Position numbers and translations under genes: made by a program. A model generated the notes under the pieces. That model was given only the letters and a program-made list of their open reading frames with translations, had not been told where the DNA came from and searched no databases. From Anaerolineae bacterium (GTDB lineage Bacteria; Chloroflexota; Anaerolineae; Anaerolineales; E44-bin32), in assembly GCA_030605795.1 (NCBI GenBank), contig JAUWHR010000014.1:1-64000 (forward strand): a DNA stretch of 64,000 nucleotides. The letters run 5' to 3'. Each line of letters opens with the position of its first letter. The first letter of the stretch is position 1. Below are positions 43,533 to 51,263 of this stretch, piece by piece.

Positions 43533-43760
43533 CTAAATGATATCAAGGTCAGCGCGGATCCCTTTGCGGGAAGCGACGACTCGCAATAATGTGCGCATTG
43601 CATTCGCCACCCGGCCATTACGTCCGATTACTCGACCCATATCCTCATCGGCGACACTCAGTTGCAGGTGCACAACTCTCTGCCGATGCTGCTCGGTTAC
43701 TACCACTTCCATGGGATCATCCACTAGCGATTTGGCGATGAACTCAATCAGGGTCTTCAT
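43533..43760 (-). CDS. khpA: KH-domain RNA-binding protein KhpA
   Basis: 75 aa, essentially one type-II KH domain. The GxxG loop is RVIGRNGRVANAMRTLLRVV, preceded by MKTLIEFIAKSLVDDPMEV. KhpA binds RNA, often with KhpB, and influences division and translation. It stands between rpsP and rimM, its conserved position. Confidence 0.95.
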   Translation of the reverse strand: MKTLIEFIAKSLVDDPMEVVVTEQHRQRVVHLQLSVADEDMGRVIGRNGRVANAMRTLLRVVASRKGIRADLDII

Positions 43761-43900
43761 GATTACATACCCTTTTTATTACTAGAGAAAACCTGTCTCA
43801 TGCTGCGTCATTTGGAAATTAACGGCTTGAGTCTGCTGAAAAAAGCAGCCGCCAGCAGGAAATTCTCTGTATTGAGTGTCCGGCTCTCCAGCGTAGGCGT

Positions 43901-44671
43901 CTAAGCTGTTTCTTCCTCTGAGGTTGTAACCTCTGAGGCATCCTCGTCCGAACTTGCTTCGGCTTCATCATCCTCTGCCTCGACTTCGTGGGCCTCTTCC
44001 TCGACGCTTTCCTTGGAGGTTTCTACCTCAAGAGACTCCTCGGGGGTTATTTCGGTATCAGGTTCTTCTGAGGGTTCATCGGCAGCGACCTCCACTGCGG
44101 GTTCTTCCTCGGGAGCTTCCTCTGATTCCCCTTCAGCAACGGTGTCTTCAGTAGGCTCCTCCGTGGGGACATCTTCCGAGGCTTCAATCTCAGCCGTCGC
44201 CTCTGAAATCTCCTCCGGTAGGTCGTCCTCAGGTGCCTCCTCTTCCGGAGTTGGTTTTACCTCTGGGGGCGGTTTAGCAGGAACCTTTTCTTTCTTAGCA
44301 GAGGTCTGCTTAGCACGTCGTTTTTGAATTAGGTCATCTCGCCGAGTGCGTGGGTCTACTTCGGGCATGGCAGCTTGGGCCTCTGCAAGCAGGTTCTCCA
44401 GCGGCTCACCCCCTTTATAACGCTCCCAACGATCCAAGGTGCCAAGCGGTTTGAGGATCTTCATTACCGCATCGGAGGGTTGCGCACCATGCTGAAGCCA
44501 ATGAAACAGGCGGGCCTCGTCGATCTTTACCGTCGACGGCTCCGTGCGTGGATTGTAATGACCCAGGATCTCAAGGAAGCGACCATCACGCGGGCTCTCC
44601 TTGTCGGCAGCTACAATGCGATAGCTAGGTTGATGCCGGGCGCCAACCCGGCGTAATCGTATCCGAACCAT
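43901..44671 (-). CDS. rpsP: Ribosomal protein bS16 with a long acidic C-terminal extension
   Basis: 256 aa against about 80-90 for normal bS16. Residues 1-85 are a good S16: MVRIRLRRVGARHQPSYRIV, DGRFLEILGHYNPR and GAQPSDAVMKILKPLGTL. Residues 86-125 continue with a basic stretch, DDLIQKRRAKQTSAKKEK. Residues 126-256 are almost entirely Glu, Asp, Ala, Ser, Thr and Pro (EDDLPEEISEATAEIEASED), so disordered and very acidic. No stop separates core and tail and the frame is open throughout. First complete gene of the rpsP-khpA-rimM operon. Confidence 0.95.
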   Translation of the reverse strand: MVRIRLRRVGARHQPSYRIVAADKESPRDGRFLEILGHYNPRTEPSTVKIDEARLFHWLQHGAQPSDAVMKILKPLGTLDRWERYKGGEPLENLLAEAQAAMPEVDPRTRRDDLIQKRRAKQTSAKKEKVPAKPPPEVKPTPEEEAPEDDLPEEISEATAEIEASEDVPTEEPTEDTVAEGESEEAPEEEPAVEVAADEPSEEPDTEITPEESLEVETSKESVEEEAHEVEAEDDEAEASSDEDASEVTTSEEETA

Positions 44672-44784
44672 AATTTTTGTCTCTCTCCTATCTTTCCTCG
44701 AGTTGTCTGTCGGGGCGCTAGGTGGAGAGGGTCGTGCCTAGAAGGAAAGCACAGTCCATCCGGCGCACAGCCGATTGGCCAGGG

Positions 44785-45069
44785 TCACCGCGGCCAGGAT
44801 GGAAGCCCGGCCACACCGCGTGTCCCCATTTTCTTGAATATCCTGCGTATTTGCCTATATTGTCGCAGGAGCTGATTAACTTCTTGCACCGATGTTCCTG
44901 AACCAGCGGCGATACGACGCTTTCTATTTGCGTTGAGTACCTTGGGTTTGCGGCGCTCGACTGCTGTCATTGATTGAATTATAGCCTGAGTTCGAATTAA
45001 TTGGCCTTCGGCGATTTCTTCATCCAATTGCCTCTGCGCGGCTGCTCCGTCCAAACCGACCGGTAACAT
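44785..45069 (-). pseudogene. ffh: 3' remnant of ffh (signal recognition particle M domain only)
   Basis: The 94 codons match only the end of the Ffh M domain: TQAIIQSMTAVERRKPKVLN and RRIAAGSGTSVQEVNQLLRQ, then a KKMG end. The NG GTPase domain and the first half of the M domain (about 350 residues) are absent. In frame, TGA lies only 9 nt upstream of the ATG, and the DNA beyond shows no GTPase motifs on any frame that I could find. It lies just upstream of rpsP, the normal place of ffh, so this is a truncated relic. A short stand-alone M-domain protein is the alternative. Confidence 0.8.
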
Positions 45070-45479
45070 TTCCGCTAATCACCGCCGACACACAAGCCGC
45101 CGAACGGGCTGTTTGAAGCAGCTACCGGCCGGCGGAATACGATGTCGCACAATGCCATAGACCATAATCATTGTAGCCTCTAATAGAAGGACGGTCAAGG
45201 GAAGCGGGTAAAGGACTTTACTGCGTAGTTCAGTCATCAAACTTTATACAGTAGAATATTAGCCACTTCACTGAAAATGACCCAAATGCGAGAAAGAGAA
45301 CATACCCTTTTACTAATGGCGGCTGGTATAAATTTAAGCAAACGTATTAATGCACTGAAAAAACTACCTTCGATGAGTAGGGAGGGGTATATGTGGGAGT
45401 GCGGGCGCAGCCCGCACCCCCACATATACCGGTCATCTTCTCGCGGTTGACCTTTTTTCAGTGGAGTCATTAATAGACG
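45070..45479. other. Gene-free stretch upstream of the ffh remnant
   Basis: 410 bp. The part next to the remnant (45070-45240) is unlike ffh and has no credible ORF. The part 45352-45468 is a MITE-like repeat, listed separately. A loss of the ffh 5' part and insertion of a mobile repeat in the same gap suggest a rearranged site. Confidence 0.6.
45352..45468. mobile_element. MITE-like palindromic repeat, copy 1
   Basis: About 117 bp with ends GCACTGAAAAAA and TTTTTTCAGTGGAGTC. The core is a long palindrome, TATATGTGGGAGTGCGGGC-GCAG-CCCGCACCCCCACATATA. It is non-coding; the ORF 45237-45470 of the track is a by-product. ATTAAT lies directly on both sides, consistent with a short target duplication. 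A second copy is at 62191. No transposase in the window. Confidence 0.85.
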
Positions 45480-46346
45480 TCAAGATAGATATCGATCAAC
45501 TAGAAGCGAGAGCTTGTCGCGTGTCTCTGAGGGGATCATCCCTGGGTTGGTTATGAACGCACCCTCGAGAGCCTGCCCACAGTCACAACTACGTTCGTCG
45601 GGGAGATTTATTACCAGGTGTGCAATCGATTTCTGCGCCAATTGGTTGTTGGCTTTTAGGATACGAACGACCATTTCAACCGTAACCGGCTCTTCCGCCA
45701 AATGCCAGACATCATAGTCCGTCACATGAGCCATGACTGCATAGCACATTTCAGCTTCGCGGGCCAGGAATGCTTCCGGCGAGGTTGTCATCCCGATGAT
45801 CGACATACCCCAGGCACGATAGGTGTTCGATTCAGCGCGTGTTGAGAAGCGAGGGCCTTCGATGGTGATATATGCTCCACCCAAATGGAACTTGCCACCG
45901 ACAGTAGAGACACTTTCTGATAAATGACGGGAAAGATCAGCACAGAGGGGATCTCCGACGCTGATATGCGCCACCAGACCGTTACCGAAAAACGACCGCC
46001 TCCGACCATGGGTGTGGTCAAACAGCTGGTCTGGAATTACAATTTCCCCCGGTGCGTAATCCTCGCGTAGAGATCCACAAGCGCTCACCGAGACGATCCG
46101 CTCGACACCTAACATCTTGAGCGCATAAATGTTCGCATGATAATTAACCTCACCAGGGGTGTATATGTGACCAATGCCATGCCGTGCGAGGAAAGCAATG
46201 CCCCGACCCTCAAGTTCGCCTAACATGACTGGCGAACTGGGCTTTCCGAAAGGTGTATCCAACTCACGGACCTCAACCCTCTCTAAACCTTCCATTTCAT
46301 ACAGCCCCGAGCCACCGATCACCCCTAATACGGGTCTTGCATCCAT
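45480..46346 (-). CDS. mtnP: S-methyl-5'-thioadenosine phosphorylase
   Basis: 288 aa of the trimeric PNP/MTAP family. It splits methylthioadenosine into adenine and methylthioribose-1-phosphate for methionine salvage. Motifs: VIGGSGLYEMEGLE, FLARHGIGHIYTPGEVNYHANIYAL (HRIPP-type region), SACGSLREDYAPGEIVIPDQL, YITIEGPRFSTRAES and GMTTSPEAFLAREAEMCYA. The TDYDVWH segment marks methylthioadenosine rather than inosine preference. ATG at 46346 has GGGAGGAG upstream. Confidence 0.95.
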   Translation of the reverse strand: MDARPVLGVIGGSGLYEMEGLERVEVRELDTPFGKPSSPVMLGELEGRGIAFLARHGIGHIYTPGEVNYHANIYALKMLGVERIVSVSACGSLREDYAPGEIVIPDQLFDHTHGRRRSFFGNGLVAHISVGDPLCADLSRHLSESVSTVGGKFHLGGAYITIEGPRFSTRAESNTYRAWGMSIIGMTTSPEAFLAREAEMCYAVMAHVTDYDVWHLAEEPVTVEMVVRILKANNQLAQKSIAHLVINLPDERSCDCGQALEGAFITNPGMIPSETRDKLSLLVDRYLS

Positions 46347-46581
46347 GCGATCTCCTCCCAGCGGGAATGGCGTTATCTTAGCATAGGTGGAATGACTTGT
46401 CAGGAAACTAATTTCTCAACGAATTCTCACTACTTGCCTCGACATGTGTCAAAGAGTGCTAGTAGTCAATCAAGATGATTGTGATTATTAGTTAGATATT
46501 TTAGGGGCGGACCCTCTAAAGTCACCCAGGCATGGGGTTTAAACCAAGCCCGCGTGGAGGGTGTTATGAATCATTTTGATC

Positions 46582-47421
46582 TTAGCTATCGAGAATAGCA
46601 GTCTCTTCTTCAGGCACCGTCTTCAGATCTAGCGGGGTTACTCTATGACGATCTTTTACTGGTTTGAATGGAGGCGCGTACGGAGGGGTCACGTCCGGTG
46701 GACCACTTGGATCCTGCCCATAGATGAGTTCAACCTTGGCGATCAAGATCACATCCCCCGGGCGAAGGAAATGTTTCTTAATCAGGCGCCTATTAACTTG
46801 TGTCCCCGCGCTTGATTTTAGATCGACAATCACATAACCATTTTCCCTAGCACGCAATTGGGCATGACGCCTGGAGACATGGCGGTCGTTGAGAACCAGA
46901 TCGTTGTCGGGTAAGCGACCGATGTTGACAACCTCTTTGTTCAGCGGAAAGTGACGCTTACCTTCAACAACGAGAAAGGCGTTGGCAAGCGGTCTTCTTT
47001 CAACTTCTTTAGCTGGTTCTTTATGTTCTTTAGTGAACTCCAGGGGATCGCTACTATGCCAGGCGATGACCCGGATATCTCCAATTGATAAGGTTGGATC
47101 GGTGGCAAGGGTGATATGCGGCTCCCGGGCAAGAATAAACCCGGTATTCTGTAGGACTTTTTGCATGTCGAGAGCTAATTGCCTCTGTACCTCGGGAGGG
47201 GCTCTTTGCAACTCCCCTGTCTCACGTGGATGGATGCTCAAAGTATATTGATCTGGAGCGTAAGCACGACCGTCTTCGTCTATACGCGAGCATTCAATAA
47301 CCTCTTTAGCGAGGTGACGGGCGACGGCGCTAACCGAAAAGGTGCGCCACGGCAGTCCCTCCAAACTACCTCGTATAGAGGCTTTGAGAGCCCGTTCAAG
47401 CGAATCCGCCCGAATTTCCAT
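46582..47421 (-). CDS. FHA-domain protein with DUF3662-type N terminus (FhaA-like)
   Basis: 279 aa. Residues 1-110 resemble the DUF3662/FhaA N-terminal domain (RTFSVSAVARHLAKEVIECS, APDQYTLSIHP). Residues 150-225 are a complete FHA domain with VNIGRLPDNDLVLNDRHVSRRHAQL and DLKSSAGTQVNRRLI, which binds phosphothreonine. A Pro-rich linker and tail follow. In Actinobacteria FhaA links Ser/Thr kinases to cell-wall synthesis. Here a kinase-phosphatase cluster lies 9 kb away at 53-59 kb. The start codon lies 7 nt after a TATAAT box, without Shine-Dalgarno. Confidence 0.9.
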   Translation of the reverse strand: MEIRADSLERALKASIRGSLEGLPWRTFSVSAVARHLAKEVIECSRIDEDGRAYAPDQYTLSIHPRETGELQRAPPEVQRQLALDMQKVLQNTGFILAREPHITLATDPTLSIGDIRVIAWHSSDPLEFTKEHKEPAKEVERRPLANAFLVVEGKRHFPLNKEVVNIGRLPDNDLVLNDRHVSRRHAQLRARENGYVIVDLKSSAGTQVNRRLIKKHFLRPGDVILIAKVELIYGQDPSGPPDVTPPYAPPFKPVKDRHRVTPLDLKTVPEEETAILDS

Positions 47422-47428
47422 GAACTAC

Positions 47429-47456
47429 ATTATACGCTAGTGTATAAGGACTACAA
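47429..47456 (-). promoter_or_regulatory. Promoter of the FHA gene, probably leaderless
   Basis: Minus strand: TTGTAG (47456-47451), 16-nt spacer, TATAAT (47434-47429). Seven nucleotides separate TATAAT from the ATG at 47421, so transcription would begin at or beside the start codon. Confidence 0.65.
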
Positions 47457-47470
47457 GCAGTAATTCGTAC

Positions 47471-47476
47471 TATACT
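47471..47476 (+). promoter_or_regulatory. -10 box of the archease-rtcB operon, probably leaderless
   Basis: TATACT (47471-47476) lies 7 nt before the archease ATG at 47484; no clear -35 hexamer and no Shine-Dalgarno. It is only 36 bp from the divergent FHA -10 box, so the two promoters overlap back to back. Confidence 0.5.
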
Positions 47477-47483
47477 AGATAAT

Positions 47484-47894
47484 ATGAAGGGACCATATTT
47501 CGAAGAGGTCGAACATACCGCTGATCGGGCACTCCTGGTGCGAGGGGCGGACCTCAAAGAGTTGCTACACAACGCCGCTCTGGGGATGCTCCAATTAATC
47601 GGCGCCATACCTCGTTCTGGCCCTTCACGGGAGCGGGAAATCGAGGTTCAAGCGCCAGACCGTGAAAGCTTGCTCGTCACTTGGCTAGAAGAATTACTCT
47701 TTGCAATGGAAACCCGCGGGGTGACGTACACAAAGTTTGAACTTCAAATCACTGGCGACACCCATCTGTTCGCCAAGGTACAAGAGATGCCCATTATGGT
47801 AATTACCAGACATATCAAGGCCGTGACCTATCATGACCTTGAGATTGAAAAAACCGAAGATGGCTTGGTGACAACCGTGGTGTTTGATGTATGA
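47484..47894 (+). CDS. Archease, activator of the RtcB RNA ligase
   Basis: 136 aa. The archease fold is recognisable from YFEEVEHTADRALLVRGADLKELLHNAALG, where the conserved HTAD carries a metal-binding Asp, and from DRESLLVTWLEELLFAMETRG and AVTYHDLEIEK near the end. Archease speeds guanylylation of RtcB and lets it turn over many times. It stands 14 bp before rtcB, its usual partner. Translation probably starts at the 5' end of the mRNA. Confidence 0.95.
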   Translation: MKGPYFEEVEHTADRALLVRGADLKELLHNAALGMLQLIGAIPRSGPSREREIEVQAPDRESLLVTWLEELLFAMETRGVTYTKFELQITGDTHLFAKVQEMPIMVITRHIKAVTYHDLEIEKTEDGLVTTVVFDV

Positions 47895-47908
47895 GAGCGA
47901 GGTGAAAG

Positions 47909-49360
47909 ATGATTCAAAAACAAGATTTCCACAAATTGGGACCGGTTCTTTGGGAAATTCCCACCTCCTACCGACAGGATATGAGAGTACCGGTACGCAT
48001 CATCGCCGACGACCGCTTATTGGAAGCCGCTCTTAGCGATAAATCTATGCTGCAAGCCGTTAATGCATCCACCCTTCCAGGTTTAGTGAGCTACATCATA
48101 GTGATGCCAGATGTCCATCAGGGGTATGGCTTCCCGATTGGCGGTGTGGCAGCAACCCGCTTACCCCACGGGGTGATTTCCCCCGGTGGTATCGGATACG
48201 ACATCAATTGCGGGGTTCGGCTTCTTTCCAGCCACATCTCAGCCAAAGTGGCTGAACCCCACTTGGGGGATCTAGCCAACGCGCTCTATGCTAATTGCCC
48301 CAGCGGCGTGGGGGTCGGGGGCAGCTTGCGTCTTAGTATCAAACAACTTGATCAGATCTGTCGCCAAGGCGCTGAGTGGACGCTCAAGAACGGGTACGCC
48401 CGGCAAAAAGACCTGGAACGCACGGAGGGAGGCGGCCGCATCGAAGGCGCCAACCCCGCTCATGTGAGCCCCCGCGCCAAGCAACGTGGCCGCCCGCAAC
48501 TGGGGACCTTGGGAGCAGGGAACCACTTTATTGAGGTTGATGTCGTAGAGCAGGTATTTCACCCGGAAGCTGCCCAAGCCATGGGACTCGAAGAAGGCAT
48601 GCTATCGCTTCAGATCCACTGTGGCTCACGTGGCTTCGGCCATCAGATTTGTTCCGACTATGTGCGGGAACTTCAGGGCGCCGTCAAGCGCTATCAGATT
48701 CAGCTTCCGGACCGTGAGTTAGTATGTGCACCGTTGGATTCACCTGAAGGTAAGCGTTATCTTTCAGCCATGACTTGCGCAGCAAACTACGCATTCGCTA
48801 ACCGGCAAGTCCTCGTCCATCATGCCCGTAGGGCCTTCGAACAGGCTTTGGCTGGCAAAGTTAGCGACTGGGAGCTACATCAGGTCTATGATATCGCACA
48901 CAATATCGGAAAGATCGAAGAGCATGTAGTAGATGGGGAGAAAGTCCGCGTCTGTGTGCACCGTAAGGGAGCGACACGCGCCTTCGGGCCTGGTTTCGAG
49001 GAGTTGCCAGATGAGTATCGAGATCTTGGTCAACCGGTCCTAGTTCCAGGGAGCATGGCGACTTCCTCATGGGTTCTCCTCGGCACGGAAGGCAGCATGG
49101 CGCTCTCTTTTGGCTCCACTTGCCACGGCGCGGGACGGACGATGAGCCGCAAACGAGCGAAACGAATGGTGCGTGGTGATCGGTTGCGGGAGGAAATGGA
49201 AAGCAGTGGCATTCACGTTCGTGCCCGTTCAATGCCAGGCTTGGCAGAGGAGGCTCCGCAAGCCTACAAGGATGTAGATGCGGTTGTTGAAGTAGTCGTA
49301 CGCGCCGGAATTGCCAAAAAGGTTGCTCGTTTACGACCTTTAGCTGTAATTAAAGGGTAA
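47909..49360 (+). CDS. rtcB: RNA-splicing ligase RtcB
   Basis: 483 aa, normal for RtcB. It joins RNA 3'-phosphate or 2',3'-cyclic phosphate ends to 5'-OH ends using GTP and Mn. Metal and active-site motifs: [32 protein letters not shown] (Cys ligand), [13 protein letters not shown] (His), [12 protein letters not shown] (His), [25 protein letters not shown] (guanylylated His in HRKG) and [15 protein letters not shown]. Operon partner archease lies directly upstream. Role: RNA repair or tRNA splicing-like reactions. Confidence 0.97.
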   Translation: MIQKQDFHKLGPVLWEIPTSYRQDMRVPVRIIADDRLLEAALSDKSMLQAVNASTLPGLVSYIIVMPDVHQGYGFPIGGVAATRLPHGVISPGGIGYDINCGVRLLSSHISAKVAEPHLGDLANALYANCPSGVGVGGSLRLSIKQLDQICRQGAEWTLKNGYARQKDLERTEGGGRIEGANPAHVSPRAKQRGRPQLGTLGAGNHFIEVDVVEQVFHPEAAQAMGLEEGMLSLQIHCGSRGFGHQICSDYVRELQGAVKRYQIQLPDRELVCAPLDSPEGKRYLSAMTCAANYAFANRQVLVHHARRAFEQALAGKVSDWELHQVYDIAHNIGKIEEHVVDGEKVRVCVHRKGATRAFGPGFEELPDEYRDLGQPVLVPGSMATSSWVLLGTEGSMALSFGSTCHGAGRTMSRKRAKRMVRGDRLREEMESSGIHVRARSMPGLAEEAPQAYKDVDAVVEVVVRAGIAKKVARLRPLAVIKG

Positions 49361-49731
49361 CTATCAGCTAATATTCGAGGCCTATGCTCAGAAACCAAAT
49401 TTGACTGTACCGAAAAAGCCCGAGCGCGTGAAAACCCTTTTCCTTCTATTGCTTTATCAAACATCAATAGGCATGTTTGTGAAGCTTTGATTCCACTAGA
49501 TTGGTATTCAACCTAACGGTGTAAGAGCGGTAGCGTCCTTCGACTACACTTGCCACTTCGTGGCTCGTGGAGTTTATCCTGAGTGTAGTCGAAGGGCTCA
49601 GGATGCTCACCGCTTACTATTTGCATCCTGAGCGGAGGCCTGAGAGAAGCTCAGGCCGAAGTTGAAGGATAGCTAAAGACACCAATCAGAATTGATAAAA
49701 CAATAACGGCTGCTTTTTCAACAGACTCATA
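49361..49731. repeat. Gene-free gap with CTTCGACTACACT-type inverted repeats
   Basis: 370 bp between convergent rtcB and tyrS. CCTTCGACTACACTT (49537-49551) is inverted at GAGTGTAGTCGAAGG (49580-49594), and CTCAGGATG (49597) is inverted at CATCCTGAG (49624-49632). TCCTGAGTGTAGTCGAAGGGCTCAGGA resembles the repeat at 4717-4747. A further inverted pair, AGGCCTGAG/CTCAGGCC, lies at about 49636-49657. No gene is seen. Confidence 0.75.
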
Positions 49732-50970
49732 TTACTCTTCGGGCGGTAGCAACCTCAGGAAATGTCGCTTGCCAACACGCAGCACCTTTGGTTCATCCAA
49801 TTCGAGAATTTCCTTTGGGTCCTCGACAACCACACCGTCCAGTCGCACACCTCTTTGATCCACTAACCGTCGGGCTTCACTCTTGCTCTTTGTCAATCCC
49901 GCTTCAACTATGATTTCGACTAGCTTTATACCATGTCGTGTATGGAAATCCGGCATCTCCTCCGGTTTTTCCCGCTCCTGAAACACTCGCCGGAAGGCTG
50001 CCTCCGCCGGCTCGACGGATTCCTCCCCATAGTAGATACCGACAATCTCACGTGCCATGCGCATCTTGACATCCCGGGGATGAAGTTCACCCGATTCCAA
50101 TCCGGCTTCGATCTCGTCGATCTCGGTCGGCGTCAAACGGGTCACCAAACGGAAGTAGTCTCCCATTGCGATGTCGGGTACGCTCATAACCTTACCATAC
50201 ATGTCTTCCGGATCGGTTTGGAGCGGGATATGGTTCCCTAACGACTTGCTCATTTTCACCACCCCATCGGTCCCAGGGAGGATACCGAGGATAATGGCAA
50301 TGTTAGGCTTCTCACCCAGGGCTTCCATAAGCTTTCGCGCGGCGGTGACGATGTTGAACAATTGATCTGTTCCCCCGATCTGAACGTCAGTCTTCAAGTG
50401 ATACGCGTCGTACCCTTGCATCAGGGTATAGAAGAACTCGTGCAGATAGATCGGATCCTCTGCCTTCCATCGCTTACGGAAAGCCTCCCGGGTGAGGAAT
50501 TGCTGCAGGGTGAAATGCGAGGCCAACTCAATCAGATCCTGAAAAGTCAGCTTTGAGAGCCAAGTATCATTGTATGCAATACGGGTCTGATTCGGGTCCA
50601 GGATCTTAAATGCCTGCTCGGCATAAGTCTCAGCGTTGAGGGTTGCATCTTCCATGCTGATTTGAGCTCGGACACTATTTTTATCGGAGGGATCGCCGAC
50701 AAGCGAGGTAAACCGACCGATGACAAAGGTCACATCGTGCCCCAATTCCTGGAACTGGCGCATTTTGCGTATCGGGACGGTGTGTCCCAAATGCAGATCA
50801 GAGGTGCGGGGGTCGAAGCCACAATATACCCGCAACTTACGCCCCTCCTTCTCTACCTCAAGCAGGCGCATGCGAAGTTCCTGCGCCATGGCTTGTTTAA
50901 GGGTCTCATCGCCATACTTGGTGCCCTGCATTAGCAGGGAAACTTGTGTATCAAGTTCTGTTTTATTCAC
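49732..50970 (-). CDS. tyrS: Tyrosyl-tRNA synthetase
   Basis: 412 aa, class I TyrRS. It charges tRNA-Tyr in the cytosol. The Rossmann core has RVYCGFDPRTSDLHLGHTVP (HIGH motif as HLGH), QIGGTDQLFNIV and GVVKMSKSLGNHIPL (KMSKS). The C-terminal S4 domain spans about 345-410 (IIVEAGLTKSKSEARRLVDQRGV). The start is GTG at 50970, with GAGGAG 8 nt upstream. It has a leader of about 200 nt with its own promoter and an intrinsic terminator just before the ribosome-binding site, so its expression is probably set by attenuation. Confidence 0.97.
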   Translation of the reverse strand: MNKTELDTQVSLLMQGTKYGDETLKQAMAQELRMRLLEVEKEGRKLRVYCGFDPRTSDLHLGHTVPIRKMRQFQELGHDVTFVIGRFTSLVGDPSDKNSVRAQISMEDATLNAETYAEQAFKILDPNQTRIAYNDTWLSKLTFQDLIELASHFTLQQFLTREAFRKRWKAEDPIYLHEFFYTLMQGYDAYHLKTDVQIGGTDQLFNIVTAARKLMEALGEKPNIAIILGILPGTDGVVKMSKSLGNHIPLQTDPEDMYGKVMSVPDIAMGDYFRLVTRLTPTEIDEIEAGLESGELHPRDVKMRMAREIVGIYYGEESVEPAEAAFRRVFQEREKPEEMPDFHTRHGIKLVEIIVEAGLTKSKSEARRLVDQRGVRLDGVVVEDPKEILELDEPKVLRVGKRHFLRLLPPEE

Positions 50971-51000
50971 CGGCTATGCTCCTCTATTAGAGTGGAGGAT

Positions 51001-51039
51001 TAAAAAAAGTAATCAGCGTTGGCTGCGCAGCCCACGCTG
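51001..51039 (-). terminator. Intrinsic terminator/attenuator in the tyrS leader
   Basis: On the minus strand AGCGTGGGCT-GCGC-AGCCAACGCT forms a 10-bp stem with one G-A mismatch, followed by GATTACTTTTTTTA. It ends about 30 nt before the tyrS start, so it would stop transcription inside the tyrS leader. An upstream segment, CTGCGCGCTCAACGC (51093-51079), can pair with the 5' half of this stem. Confidence 0.8.
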
Positions 51040-51071
51040 GTTTCATCAGAAAAACGGTGACAATGGACAAC

Positions 51072-51158
51072 TCACTCGGCGTTGAGCGCGCAGCAGACTC
51101 CGGAGGTGGGGCGGCAACCGCCCCTGGTATAGATATACCGTCGTGCGCCTAGGACCAT
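51072..51158 (-). CDS. Candidate tyrS leader peptide (28 codons, two Tyr codons)
   Basis: Open frame from ATG 51158 to TGA 51072: MVLGARRYIYTRGGCRPTSG then VCCALNAE. The Tyr codons (TAT at 51137-51135 and 51131-51129) lie about 40 nt before the possible antiterminator strand, and the stop directly follows that strand. This is the geometry of ribosome-mediated attenuation. The ribosome-binding site is weak (GGATTTCCTC). Could be chance within a palindromic repeat. Confidence 0.4.
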   Translation of the reverse strand: MVLGARRYIYTRGGCRPTSGVCCALNAE

Positions 51159-51179
51159 GAGGAAATCCAAATCGATACA

Positions 51180-51209
51180 ATCATATCACATTGATTTTAA
51201 TACCTGCAA
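51180..51209 (-). promoter_or_regulatory. tyrS promoter
   Basis: Minus strand TTGCAG (51209-51204), 18-nt spacer, TATGAT (51185-51180). A start near 51173 gives a leader of about 200 nt in front of tyrS and places the leader ORF about 15 nt from the 5' end. Confidence 0.65.
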
Positions 51210-51263
51210 ACGAAAACAACAACGATTGTAGGTCACGAAAAAGGACAAAACGGGTGATCCTTA

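Noticed and set aside
45237-45470. 77-aa minus-strand ORF
   Set aside because: It runs through the MITE palindrome and has no family resemblance or ribosome-binding site.
50971-51200. T-box riboswitch in front of tyrS
   Set aside because: A terminator is present, but I find no TGGNACCGCG-type antiterminator bulge nor a stem I with a clear specifier loop. GGGGCGGTTGCCGCCCC is only a simple hairpin.
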